Below are positions 20,459 to 28,536 of a stretch of 64,000 bases of DNA, in pieces. Made by a program: the position numbers and the translations under genes. A model generated the notes under the pieces. That model was not told the origin of the DNA and searched no databases. It saw only the letters and a program-made list of their open reading frames with translations. Position 1 is the stretch's first letter. Each line of letters starts with the position of its first letter. This DNA is from an uncultured Alphaproteobacteria bacterium (GTDB lineage: Bacteria > Pseudomonadota > Alphaproteobacteria > Rhodobacterales > Rhodobacteraceae): assembly GCA_902611475.1 (NCBI GenBank), contig CACLZW010000001.1, positions 44,807 through 108,806 of the forward strand, in the 5' to 3' direction.

Positions 20459-21379
20459 TATGAACTTAGCTAACCGTCTCTTGTCTGCAAGAGAGGTCAT
20501 CAGTGTGTTCGTAAATATAGGTTTTTGATTTAGTAAAATAAATTGTTTCTTTAAGCCTATATCGGACCTATCGAGAATGAATGATTTGCAAATATCTTTA
20601 TAGAACTGCATACAAGAAAAAGAATTTGGCTTGAAACCTAATTGTTTAAGCATTTTTGATGCAGGACCTTTTACAGCCTTTCCTTGAATCAACGGACTTA
20701 TTGCTATCACTTTCTTATTATTTTTTTGAATTATGGATTTAAACCCAGGTATTTCAAGTATAGGTTTTATACTTACTAAAGGATTTGACGGAGCAATAAT
20801 TATAAGTTCAGCGTTACAAAGTGCTTTTTTTGCCTCTTTGGTGATTTTGGCTGATTTAATTCCGGTGTATTTTAGTTTGATAATTCTCGGTGAACACCGT
20901 TTTTTGACAAAATATTCCTGAAATGATATCCAACCCGACTTGGTTTGCACCTCTGTTCTAATCTTATCGTCAGTCGGTAAAATTATATCTGCCGTTACAC
21001 CCATTTTTTTAGCGATCTCATTGGCAATAATAGTCGGACGATGATCTTTTAATAGTCTGTGCTGTCTATATATATGAAGACCAAAGTCGAGATCACCTAA
21101 AGACATCCAGGTTTCTTCCCCTAATTTATTTAACATTGAGAGCGTCTTGTAATCGTCATTTTTTACTCCCCATCCTTGCTTTCGGTTCACCATGCCTGAA
21201 AGTGTATATGTTAAGGTATCTATATCTGGAGAAACCCTTAGCCCATGGAACTCATCATCATCTGCAATATTGCCAATGATAGCGAGATTTATATTTTTTA
21301 TGGAATTAAGTCCTTCTGCTAATTTTGCACCACCTACACCACCTGCTATAAGAACAATATTTTTGATAGATCTTTTCAT
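20438..21379 (-). CDS. cofD: 2-phospho-L-lactate transferase / CofD-family (F420 biosynthesis)
   Basis: VLIAGGVGGAKLAEGLNSI-type start, GNIADDDEFHGLRVSPDIDTLTYTLSGMVN, GWGVKNDDYKTLSMLNKLGEETWMSLGDLDFGLHIYRQ, LIIIAPSNPLVSIKPIL. Confidence 0.94.
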   Translation of the reverse strand: MKRSIKNIVLIAGGVGGAKLAEGLNSIKNINLAIIGNIADDDEFHGLRVSPDIDTLTYTLSGMVNRKQGWGVKNDDYKTLSMLNKLGEETWMSLGDLDFGLHIYRQHRLLKDHRPTIIANEIAKKMGVTADIILPTDDKIRTEVQTKSGWISFQEYFVKKRCSPRIIKLKYTGIKSAKITKEAKKALCNAELIIIAPSNPLVSIKPILEIPGFKSIIQKNNKKVIAISPLIQGKAVKGPASKMLKQLGFKPNSFSCMQFYKDICKSFILDRSDIGLKKQFILLNQKPIFTNTLMTSLADKRRLAKFIINQPID

Positions 21380-21540
21380 TTTCGTTAAAGTTAGTTACCT
21401 TTATTTTTGCTTCTGAAAGTGGGTACAATTAACTCAGCAAAAGTTAAATGTAAACATTTGATAGAGTTTTTAAATTCTGGCTTGAAAAAAAGAATATTAC
21501 GCTAATTGTAGAGAAAAGACTAATAGGCATCTACACATCA

Positions 21541-22107
21541 ATGGCAAAAAAATTAATATACATATGCTGCCTTGCAATTTGCTTTACACTTTCGATCACA
21601 TCACTTTCTCTTTCTTCAAAAGAGAAAAACAGAATAGAGCTACTCCTTGATAACCTAGCGTCTTCGCCAAGCCCCTCTAACTCAGGGCTTATAAGAAGAG
21701 AAGTTTGGAGTTTGTGGTTAGAAGGGTATATCGATAGGACAAACAAGAGCAAGATCGATGAAGCATTAGACTTATTTAATGCTGGAAAACTAGAACAAGC
21801 AAAGATAGCGTTCAGCAAAATAATTGAATTAGATCCAGATTATGTCGAAGGATGGAATAAAAGGGCGACAGTAAAATTTTTATTGGGTGATTTCTATGGA
21901 TCACTTAAAGATATTGAGGAGGTGCTCAAAAGACAGCCTCGTCATTTCGGAGCAATATCTGGTTCTGGGCTTATTCATATTCACAATAGCAATTTTCGTG
22001 AAGCATATAAGTCCTACAAGAGGCTGACTGAGATCGATCCCCATAATGAGGATGGTAAAAGGTTTTTGCCTATGCTAGAAAACAAATTATATGGAAAGAG
22101 TTTATGA
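21541..22107 (+). CDS. Secreted TPR-repeat protein
   Basis: Signal peptide; ALDLFNAGKLEQAKIAFSKIIELDPDYVEGWNKRATVKFLLGDFYGSLKDIEEVLKRQPRH TPR units. Confidence 0.8.
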   Translation: MAKKLIYICCLAICFTLSITSLSLSSKEKNRIELLLDNLASSPSPSNSGLIRREVWSLWLEGYIDRTNKSKIDEALDLFNAGKLEQAKIAFSKIIELDPDYVEGWNKRATVKFLLGDFYGSLKDIEEVLKRQPRHFGAISGSGLIHIHNSNFREAYKSYKRLTEIDPHNEDGKRFLPMLENKLYGKSL

Positions 22108-22110
22108 AAA

Positions 22111-22449
22111 ATGCAACCAATAACGGCATATCTCTGCCTTCTAGCTGCAATAGTCTTTGAAGTAAGTGGTACACTTTTGTTACCTGCGTCTCAAAATTTT
22201 ACGAACGCAAAAGCTACTGTATCTCTAGTGTTACTCTACGGTGTTTCCTTCTACTTTTTGTCAATCGTTGTGAACTTTATTCCTATTGCGATAATGTATG
22301 CTACTTGGAGTGGATTAGGAATTTTTACTTTGGCCCTAGTATCTTATTTTGCTTTCAATCAATCTCTCAATTTTTGGTCTGTGATTGGATTAGCTCTAAT
22401 AGTTATTGGTGTTGTTCTCGTAAATATAAATATAACATTACCCAAATAA
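22111..22449 (+). CDS. Small multidrug resistance (SMR/EmrE-like) transporter
   Basis: About 112 aa, 4 TM; AIVFEVSGTLLLPASQNF and AIMYATWSGLGIFTLALVSYFAFNQSL. Confidence 0.85.
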   Translation: MQPITAYLCLLAAIVFEVSGTLLLPASQNFTNAKATVSLVLLYGVSFYFLSIVVNFIPIAIMYATWSGLGIFTLALVSYFAFNQSLNFWSVIGLALIVIGVVLVNINITLPK

Positions 22450-22461
22450 ATTTACTAAAAA

Positions 22462-22893
22462 CTATTTCTTCATTCCATGCGTATCGAACAGGAACCCAGT
22501 ATGAAGACAGGAAGCCACCAATTTATTCTTTTCCTTAAAAATCTTACCCTCTACCGAAACGATATTCTTGCCTATTTTCAAGATGGATGCCTTTATTGTT
22601 GCAGGCTCTAGAGACAATGGCCGATGGAATGTTGTGTGGAAGTCCGTTGTGTTGGGAAATCTTTTGCCTTTAGTAGAAAACAAAACACATAGTGCAGTGC
22701 AATCATCCAGTACGCTAGTGATCATTCCACCCTGTACAGTTCCTTGAGGGTTTAAACAATCAGGAGGAAAGCACACCTCAAAAACAAATTCGCCATCCGT
22801 TTCCACCAAAAAATTGATTGAGAAAAATTTCCCAACACCTTTGCTTTGGTAGACCTTCATAATTGCGTTAATCAGAGCTTTCTCAATAGACAT
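22462..22893 (-). CDS. PaaI-family hotdog thioesterase
   Basis: CLNPQGTVQGGMITSVLDDCTALC hotdog motif. Confidence 0.78.
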   Translation of the reverse strand: MSIEKALINAIMKVYQSKGVGKFFSINFLVETDGEFVFEVCFPPDCLNPQGTVQGGMITSVLDDCTALCVLFSTKGKRFPNTTDFHTTFHRPLSLEPATIKASILKIGKNIVSVEGKIFKEKNKLVASCLHTGFLFDTHGMKK

Positions 22894-23035
22894 CTCTACT
22901 TATCCAATGGGCTATGCTGTTTTCTTAAACTGTTATTTCTGATCTTTAAGTCAATTATAAATTTTATAGTTTGAGATGATTACAAATTAACTTACATTAT
23001 TAATTAGAGTTTAACAACTGAAAGGAGGTGGTCCA

Positions 23036-23116
23036 ATGTCTAGTGATTATTCGATGATGGTGGCAGACATAGATACCCTCTCGACAAAAATTTTCGAGGG
23101 GCAAAAAGGGGTCTGA
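23036..23116 (+). CDS. Candidate 26-aa small protein / leader peptide MSSDYSMMVADIDTLSTKIFEGQKGV
   Basis: ATG 23036 follows GAAAGGAGGTGGTCCA, close to the full complement of the 16S 3' end; stop at 23114-23116. Not in the ORF track (too short). Confidence 0.5.
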   Translation: MSSDYSMMVADIDTLSTKIFEGQKGV

Positions 23117-23136
23117 CACTAAATCGTCAGTCACCG

Positions 23137-23167
23137 AAGGAGGCTTAACAGCCTCCTTTGCTTTTTT
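23137..23167 (+). terminator. Rho-independent terminator
   Basis: AAGGAGGC-TTAACA-GCCTCCTT stem followed by TGCTTTTTT, ending 7 nt before the pobA ATG. Confidence 0.8.
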
Positions 23168-23173
23168 ATAGTT

Positions 23174-24355
23174 ATGGTAAATTTTAAAACGCAAGTAACA
23201 ATAATAGGTGGTGGTCCATCGGGCCTATTATTATCCCAGTTGCTTATGAATGAGGGTATAGACACCATTATTTTGGAAAAACAAACTCAAAGCCATGTAT
23301 TATCAAGAATAAGAGCTGGTGTTTTGGAGAGTGGGACCGTAGAAATATTGAAGCAAGCTGGTGTAGGTGAAAGAATAGATATTGATGGGTTTGTTCATGA
23401 AGGTACTTATCTTTCATCTGAAAATAAAGGTTTCAGAGTTTCTTTTTCCGAGACCGTGGGTAAGAGTGTTACAATTTTTGGACAAACTGAAGTAACAAAA
23501 GATTTATACCAAAAGCAGGAGGAGAAAGAAGCTAATATCTTTTTCCAGGTAAAAAACGTAAATATAATCGACCCAAAATGTTCAAAGACGGAGGTAATAT
23601 TTGAAGATGAAATTGGGAAAGAAATTAAAATTGTATCTGACTTTGTTGTAGGCTGTGATGGCTTTCATGGCGTTAGCAGGCAGCGAATCCCCCTAAACCA
23701 AAGAAAAGAGTATGAAAGAATATATCCATTCGGCTGGTTAGGTATTTTGTCCGAAACCCCTCCAGTCAGTGATGAGTTGATTTATGCCAACACTAGTGAT
23801 GGATTTGCCTTATGCTCCATGAGGAATAATAATCTTTCAAGATACTATATTCAGTGTGATGTGAATACTAAAGCAGAGGACTATTCGGACGATTATTTTT
23901 GGAAGGAATTAATTAAACGACTACCCGAGAATTCAAAGGATAATTTAAGGACTGGCCCTTCAATTGAGAAATCTATTGCTCCGTTGAGGAGTTTCGTGGT
24001 CGAGCCACTTCAATACGGCAATCTTTTTCTTGTTGGAGACGCTGCTCACATTGTGCCTCCAACTGGGGCTAAGGGCTTGAACTTAGCGGTGTCAGATGTG
24101 CATTATTTATCAGAGGGCCTTCTAGCCTTTTATAGAGGAGAGGGTGATAAGAAATTATTTAACTACTCTAAAACGGCTTTGAATAGAATATGGAAAGCTG
24201 TGAGGTTTAGTTGGTGGATGACTACTTTGATGCATGAGTTTCCTGAGACTAAAGAATTCGACAGGAAAATAAAAATAAGTGAATTAGAATATCTGTCTCA
24301 TTCAAATTTTGCACAAGCGCATTTTGCCGAAAACTATGTAGGCATACCATTATGA
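23174..24355 (+). CDS. pobA: 4-hydroxybenzoate 3-monooxygenase
   Basis: VTIIGGGPSGLLLSQLL FAD motif; SRIRAGVLESGTVEILKQAGVGERI, DFVVGCDGFHGVSRQ, LFLVGDAAHIVPPTGAKGLNLAVSDV. Confidence 0.92.
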   Translation: MVNFKTQVTIIGGGPSGLLLSQLLMNEGIDTIILEKQTQSHVLSRIRAGVLESGTVEILKQAGVGERIDIDGFVHEGTYLSSENKGFRVSFSETVGKSVTIFGQTEVTKDLYQKQEEKEANIFFQVKNVNIIDPKCSKTEVIFEDEIGKEIKIVSDFVVGCDGFHGVSRQRIPLNQRKEYERIYPFGWLGILSETPPVSDELIYANTSDGFALCSMRNNNLSRYYIQCDVNTKAEDYSDDYFWKELIKRLPENSKDNLRTGPSIEKSIAPLRSFVVEPLQYGNLFLVGDAAHIVPPTGAKGLNLAVSDVHYLSEGLLAFYRGEGDKKLFNYSKTALNRIWKAVRFSWWMTTLMHEFPETKEFDRKIKISELEYLSHSNFAQAHFAENYVGIPL

Positions 24356-24933
24356 AAAATTTCATAGAAAGAGCTTTGAGGGTAATCGAAGAAGAAATAA
24401 TTCCAGAAACAAAAAAAGGAGTTGCCAAAGGTAATAAAGTTTTTGGAGGCGCCATTCTAACTAAAAGTGACTATGCAACCATGACTATTGGGGTTAATCA
24501 AGAAACTGAGAACCCGCTCTTTCATGGCGAAATATCTACTTTAAACAAGTTTTTTGCCGAAAACAAAAATAGGTCCACAGGTGATCTAATATTTTTGTCA
24601 ACACATGAGCCTTGCCCAATGTGTTTATCAGCTATTACTTGGGCCGGGTTTAATACTATTTACTATTTTTTTAATTACCAAGATACAAAAAAGGCTTTCA
24701 ATATAGCTCATGATTTAGACATTCTGTCGGAAGTATTCGGAAGGTCGGATGGAACATATAGTAAAGAAAATTATTTTTGGAAATGTTATGCAATAAAAGA
24801 GCTGATCAGTATGCTAGAACCAGAAAGCAGAGATAATTTATTGAAAATATCTGAGCGTATATCGTCAATATATGAGAGTTTATCTGAAGAGTACCAAAAT
24901 AAGAAAAATGACAATAGTATTCCGCTCAGCTAG
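24352..24933 (+). CDS. Cytidine/deoxycytidylate/guanine deaminase-fold nucleoside deaminase
   Basis: HGEIST and STHEPCPMCLSAITWAGF zinc motifs (HxE, PCxxC); overlaps the pobA stop. Confidence 0.85.
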   Translation: MKNFIERALRVIEEEIIPETKKGVAKGNKVFGGAILTKSDYATMTIGVNQETENPLFHGEISTLNKFFAENKNRSTGDLIFLSTHEPCPMCLSAITWAGFNTIYYFFNYQDTKKAFNIAHDLDILSEVFGRSDGTYSKENYFWKCYAIKELISMLEPESRDNLLKISERISSIYESLSEEYQNKKNDNSIPLS

Positions 24934-25009
24934 ATATAATTTTAGGTTGGTCTATTTATTTAAATGTTACAAAAAATAGAACTAAAAAAGTTTTTAAGGA
25001 GTATGAAAT

Positions 25010-25408
25010 ATGTTTGATGAAAAAGAGTACTTTGACCCAAGAAAATCGCAATTAAATGTGATTGGTACAACACTTGAACCCTGTTCTAGTGACCCATTAA
25101 CTGGGTTTTTGAGAGACGGTTGTTGTAGCTGGGATTCTAGAGACATAGGAAGTCATACTGTTTGTGCAATAATGACAACAGAGTTCCTTGAGTTTTCAAA
25201 AGAAAGAGGAAATGACTTATCTACGCCTAGACCAGAATATCAATTTGAAGGTTTGAAGGATGGAGATCGTTGGTGTCTATGTGCAGCAAGGTGGGAAGAA
25301 GCTAGAATGGCAGGTAAAGCACCTAAAGTTGTTCTTGAAGCAACGAATATCAAATGCCTAGATATTTGCGATTTGGAACACTTAAAAAAACATACTGGAG
25401 GAAATTAG
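25010..25408 (+). CDS. DUF2237-family protein
   Basis: NVIGTTLEPCSSDPLTGFLRDGCCSWDSRDIGSHTVCAIMTTEFLEFSKERGNDLSTPRPEYQFEGLKDGDRWCLCAARW. Confidence 0.85.
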   Translation: MFDEKEYFDPRKSQLNVIGTTLEPCSSDPLTGFLRDGCCSWDSRDIGSHTVCAIMTTEFLEFSKERGNDLSTPRPEYQFEGLKDGDRWCLCAARWEEARMAGKAPKVVLEATNIKCLDICDLEHLKKHTGGN

Positions 25409-25819
25409 ATGTCTGAAAATACTCATAATACCCAAGATTTTAGGGTCTTCTCGTTATCTATAGAGTTTTTAACAACACTTTATGGCTTTTTTATGGTCAT
25501 TTGGGGTATTTCTATATCATTAATTTCTGGGAGTTCTTCTATAACGTCTATGATACCTGCCTTCATCGGGGTGCCACTTGCGTTAATTGGCTTTATATCA
25601 ATGATAAAACCGACATTTAGGAAGGCTTTGATGCATATAGCAGTAGTTATCGGCATAATCATTTTTTTGGGTGGGCTCGATTTTTTTAGAGGCATGTTTA
25701 ATAATTATTATGCTGGATTATCAAAGCTTATGCTTTTGATCACAGGGTTTGTTTATGTATATTTTTGCGTCCAAAGTTTCATATTTGTGCGACGACAAAA
25801 AAAACTGCAGTCTAATTAA
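25409..25819 (+). CDS. Small hypothetical membrane protein
   Basis: About 136 aa with 4 predicted TM stretches; abuts the DUF2237 gene. Confidence 0.65.
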   Translation: MSENTHNTQDFRVFSLSIEFLTTLYGFFMVIWGISISLISGSSSITSMIPAFIGVPLALIGFISMIKPTFRKALMHIAVVIGIIIFLGGLDFFRGMFNNYYAGLSKLMLLITGFVYVYFCVQSFIFVRRQKKLQSN

Positions 25820-25915
25820 AAAATAATCTCTTTGGGTTTTTATATTTTTGGTTGACACCACCCAAATTTACTCCATGTTACAGCTTGTGGGTTACATATT
25901 GTATAGGAGGATAAT

Positions 25916-26356
25916 ATGAGACTTTTTTCATTAACGGTAACATTGTTGGCTAGTTTTTTTGTATCTGTTGCTGCTTTCGCAGCTGACATAGAAGTAAAAA
26001 TGCTAAATAAGGGCGAAGAAGGAAAAATGATATTCGAGCCTTCATTTATCAAAGCCCAAGTAGGCGACAACATAATTTTTCTACCGACGGATAAGGGGCA
26101 CATGGCTGCGTCCATAAAAGGATTAATCCCCGAGGGGGCAAAAAAGTTCAAGAGTAAAATTAACAAGAAATTTAGTTATACGGTAGAAGTTGAAGGACTT
26201 TACGGGATCCGGTGCACACCTCATTATGCGAATGGAATGGTGGCTCTAATCCAAGTTGGAGACTCTGCAGATCCTACTGATTTTCTTAAAGGACAAAAAG
26301 TTCCAAAAAAATCTAAAGAACGGCTCGAAAAATATTTGAGTCAAGTCGGTTCTTAA
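25916..26356 (+). CDS. Pseudoazurin (type I blue copper protein)
   Basis: Signal peptide; GDNIIFLPTDKGHMAASIKGLIPEGA and YGIRCTPHYANGMVALIQVGD copper ligands (His, Cys, His, Met). Confidence 0.93.
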   Translation: MRLFSLTVTLLASFFVSVAAFAADIEVKMLNKGEEGKMIFEPSFIKAQVGDNIIFLPTDKGHMAASIKGLIPEGAKKFKSKINKKFSYTVEVEGLYGIRCTPHYANGMVALIQVGDSADPTDFLKGQKVPKKSKERLEKYLSQVGS

Positions 26357-27094
26357 TTAAGTATTTTGTTTAAAGGATCTCCTTAGGGAGATCCATACAA
26401 AATAAGCTGTGCTGATTAGCCATAGTCCAAAGATCATCGCATGAAACTGGTGTAACAAAAAACTGTGTTTGTGTAGTATTAGAAAAACTGCGCTTGTAGA
26501 CCATACTCCTACCATCAATATTGAAGAATTACGTAGCTCTTTAACTCTGAATGGGTGTATTATTTTTATCGGAATAAATGTCAATATCAAACATAAGCAT
26601 ATAGCTCCGAAATTAAACCAAAGCCCGAGATCTAAAATAAAAAGAAAGAAAACCAGCAAATTCCAAAGCGCAGAAAAGCCTTTAAAGTAGTAATCTGTTG
26701 TTTTCATATTCTTATCAGAAAACGTATAACAACTAGCCAATAAAATAGAAATGCAGGTTAAATGAACGAGATTATATGGAACCATTGAAAACCAATAAAT
26801 CATCAATACGGGTAGTATTGAGTAGTTAAACATGTCTATAACGTTGTCTAAAGTGCTCCCATCTACTTCTGGAAGTGCTTCTTCCACATTGACGTATCTA
26901 GCTAGAGTGCCATCGACGCCATCAATAACTAAAGCAAAGCCCATAAATAAAAAAGCAAAAGTTTGTTCACCATTCAATATTGCTATAAGTCCCAGAAACC
27001 CGAAAATTAGTCCTGATGCAGTGAAAATGTGAGCCGCCCACGCAAACGCTTTATTTATTTTTTTTGATTTAAAAACAATATCTTTTAACTTCAT
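26357..27094 (-). CDS. pcs: CDP-alcohol phosphatidyltransferase, likely phosphatidylcholine synthase
   Basis: FALVIDGVDGTLARYVNVEEALPEVDGSTLDNVIDMFNYSILPVLMI. Confidence 0.85.
   Translation of the reverse strand: MKLKDIVFKSKKINKAFAWAAHIFTASGLIFGFLGLIAILNGEQTFAFLFMGFALVIDGVDGTLARYVNVEEALPEVDGSTLDNVIDMFNYSILPVLMIYWFSMVPYNLVHLTCISILLASCYTFSDKNMKTTDYYFKGFSALWNLLVFFLFILDLGLWFNFGAICLCLILTFIPIKIIHPFRVKELRNSSILMVGVWSTSAVFLILHKHSFLLHQFHAMIFGLWLISTAYFVWISLRRSFKQNT
26375..26394. terminator. Perfect hairpin between convergent pseudoazurin and pcs
   Basis: GGATCTCC-TTAG-GGAGATCC lies inside the last pcs codons (ISLRRSFKQNT). Confidence 0.4.
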
Positions 27095-27140
27095 GCCCTA
27101 AAAATAAATAAAAGTGGATATATGTCAAATAATTAGAAAG

Positions 27141-28354
27141 TTAAGATTTTTCCATTATTTCTGACACCTGAAACCCGTCTTCCCTTAGCGCCTCGATGAT
27201 AGAGGCAATATGTTCTACGCTTAACGCTTCAATAATAGCATCAATTTTTGCATTCTTAACTGGAACGTCATTAAACATTCTTTGGTGATAGATTTCAATA
27301 ATGTTGCCCCCATACTTAGCAATTAAATTTGAAATTCTAGCTAACATGCCAGGCTCATCAATTATATCGATCCGCACTTTTGTCATCCTTCCATCCATCA
27401 AGAGCTTTCGGTTTAATATGCTGGCAAATAGCCTAGCATCAATGTTACCTCCACAAATAACTGTTCCTACTTTTTTACCAGAAAATTTGTCTTTATTTTT
27501 CATTATTGCCGCTACACCTGCAGCGCCTGCTCCTTCAGCAACAATCCTTTCGTTTTCAAATAAAGAGCTAATTGCTTTTTCGAGCTCAAATTCGTTAATG
27601 AGCAAAATATCATCAACATGATGTTTTATTATCTTCGAAGTAATTTCTCCAGGCCTTTTTACAGCTATACCATCAGCCAAGGTATCTCCCAATATTGCAA
27701 GATCCCTTTTGTGAAGCACATTATACATAGAGGGAAATTTTTCAGTTTGCACTCCATATATTTTTATGTTGGGGTTTAAAGCCTTGGCCACTATTGATAC
27801 TCCTGATATCAATCCACCCCCTCCAATAGGAATGACTAATAGGTCTAAATCTTTAATATCTTCCATAAACTCTAGTCCGAGGGAGCCCTGTCCAATTACA
27901 ACGTTAGAATTGTCATATGGATGTATAAGGGTCAATTTTTTATCGTTTGCCAATTCGGAAACATAAGTTTGAGACTCATTTAGGGTGCGTCCCCTCAGGA
28001 TAACGTCTGCACCTAAACTTTTTGTTTTCATTACTTTGAATAAAGGAGCATGCTCTGGCATAACAATTGTCGCGTTAACGCCTTCTTTTTTTGCCCACCA
28101 AGCTACAGCTTGAGCATGATTACCCGCAGACATAGCAATTACGCCCATTTTTTTTTGTTCTTCTTTTAAACGTGTTATGGATGTGTAAGCCCCTCTAACT
28201 TTGAAAGAAGATGTATATTGAAGGTTTTCTAGTTTAAGAAAAACCTCCCCATTGATTTCACTACTTAAATACTGAGATCGAATAGTAGGTGTTCTAATTA
28301 TATTACCTATCAATTCCTCACTAGCGCGCGTTATTGTATCTATGTTGATTTTCA
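27141..28354 (-). CDS. Threonine ammonia-lyase (biosynthetic/catabolic, ACT domain)
   Basis: LKLENLQYTSSFKVRGAYTSI PLP-Lys, SAGNHAQAVAWWA, VIPIGGGGLISGVSI; C-terminal ACT-like RIDIIDEPGMLARISNLIAKYGGNI. Start placed at ATG ~28354 (MKINIDTI); the ORF extends to 28391. Confidence 0.9.
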
Positions 28355-28536
28355 TTTTTTTCGAAGCGTTATTAAGCTCTTTATTTACCATTTCAATCTA
28401 AAAATAAAGAAAAATAATTTACGAAGATCAGAATGGTAATAGCGTAGACATGGTAATAGCCACCGTCTGATTTTTAACAAACGCTATTTTTTTTTATGAA
28501 TTGATATATAATGAAACTTGGGAGCGTGAATTAAAT

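Noticed and set aside
23100-23135. GGGGTCTGAC string resembling common cloning-vector sequence
   Set aside because: Only about 10 bases match and the flanks diverge; treated as coincidence, not vector contamination.
23000-23194. Minus-strand 64-aa ORF across the pobA leader
   Set aside because: It is antisense to the strong SD, small ORF and terminator signals; composition gives no protein-like motif.
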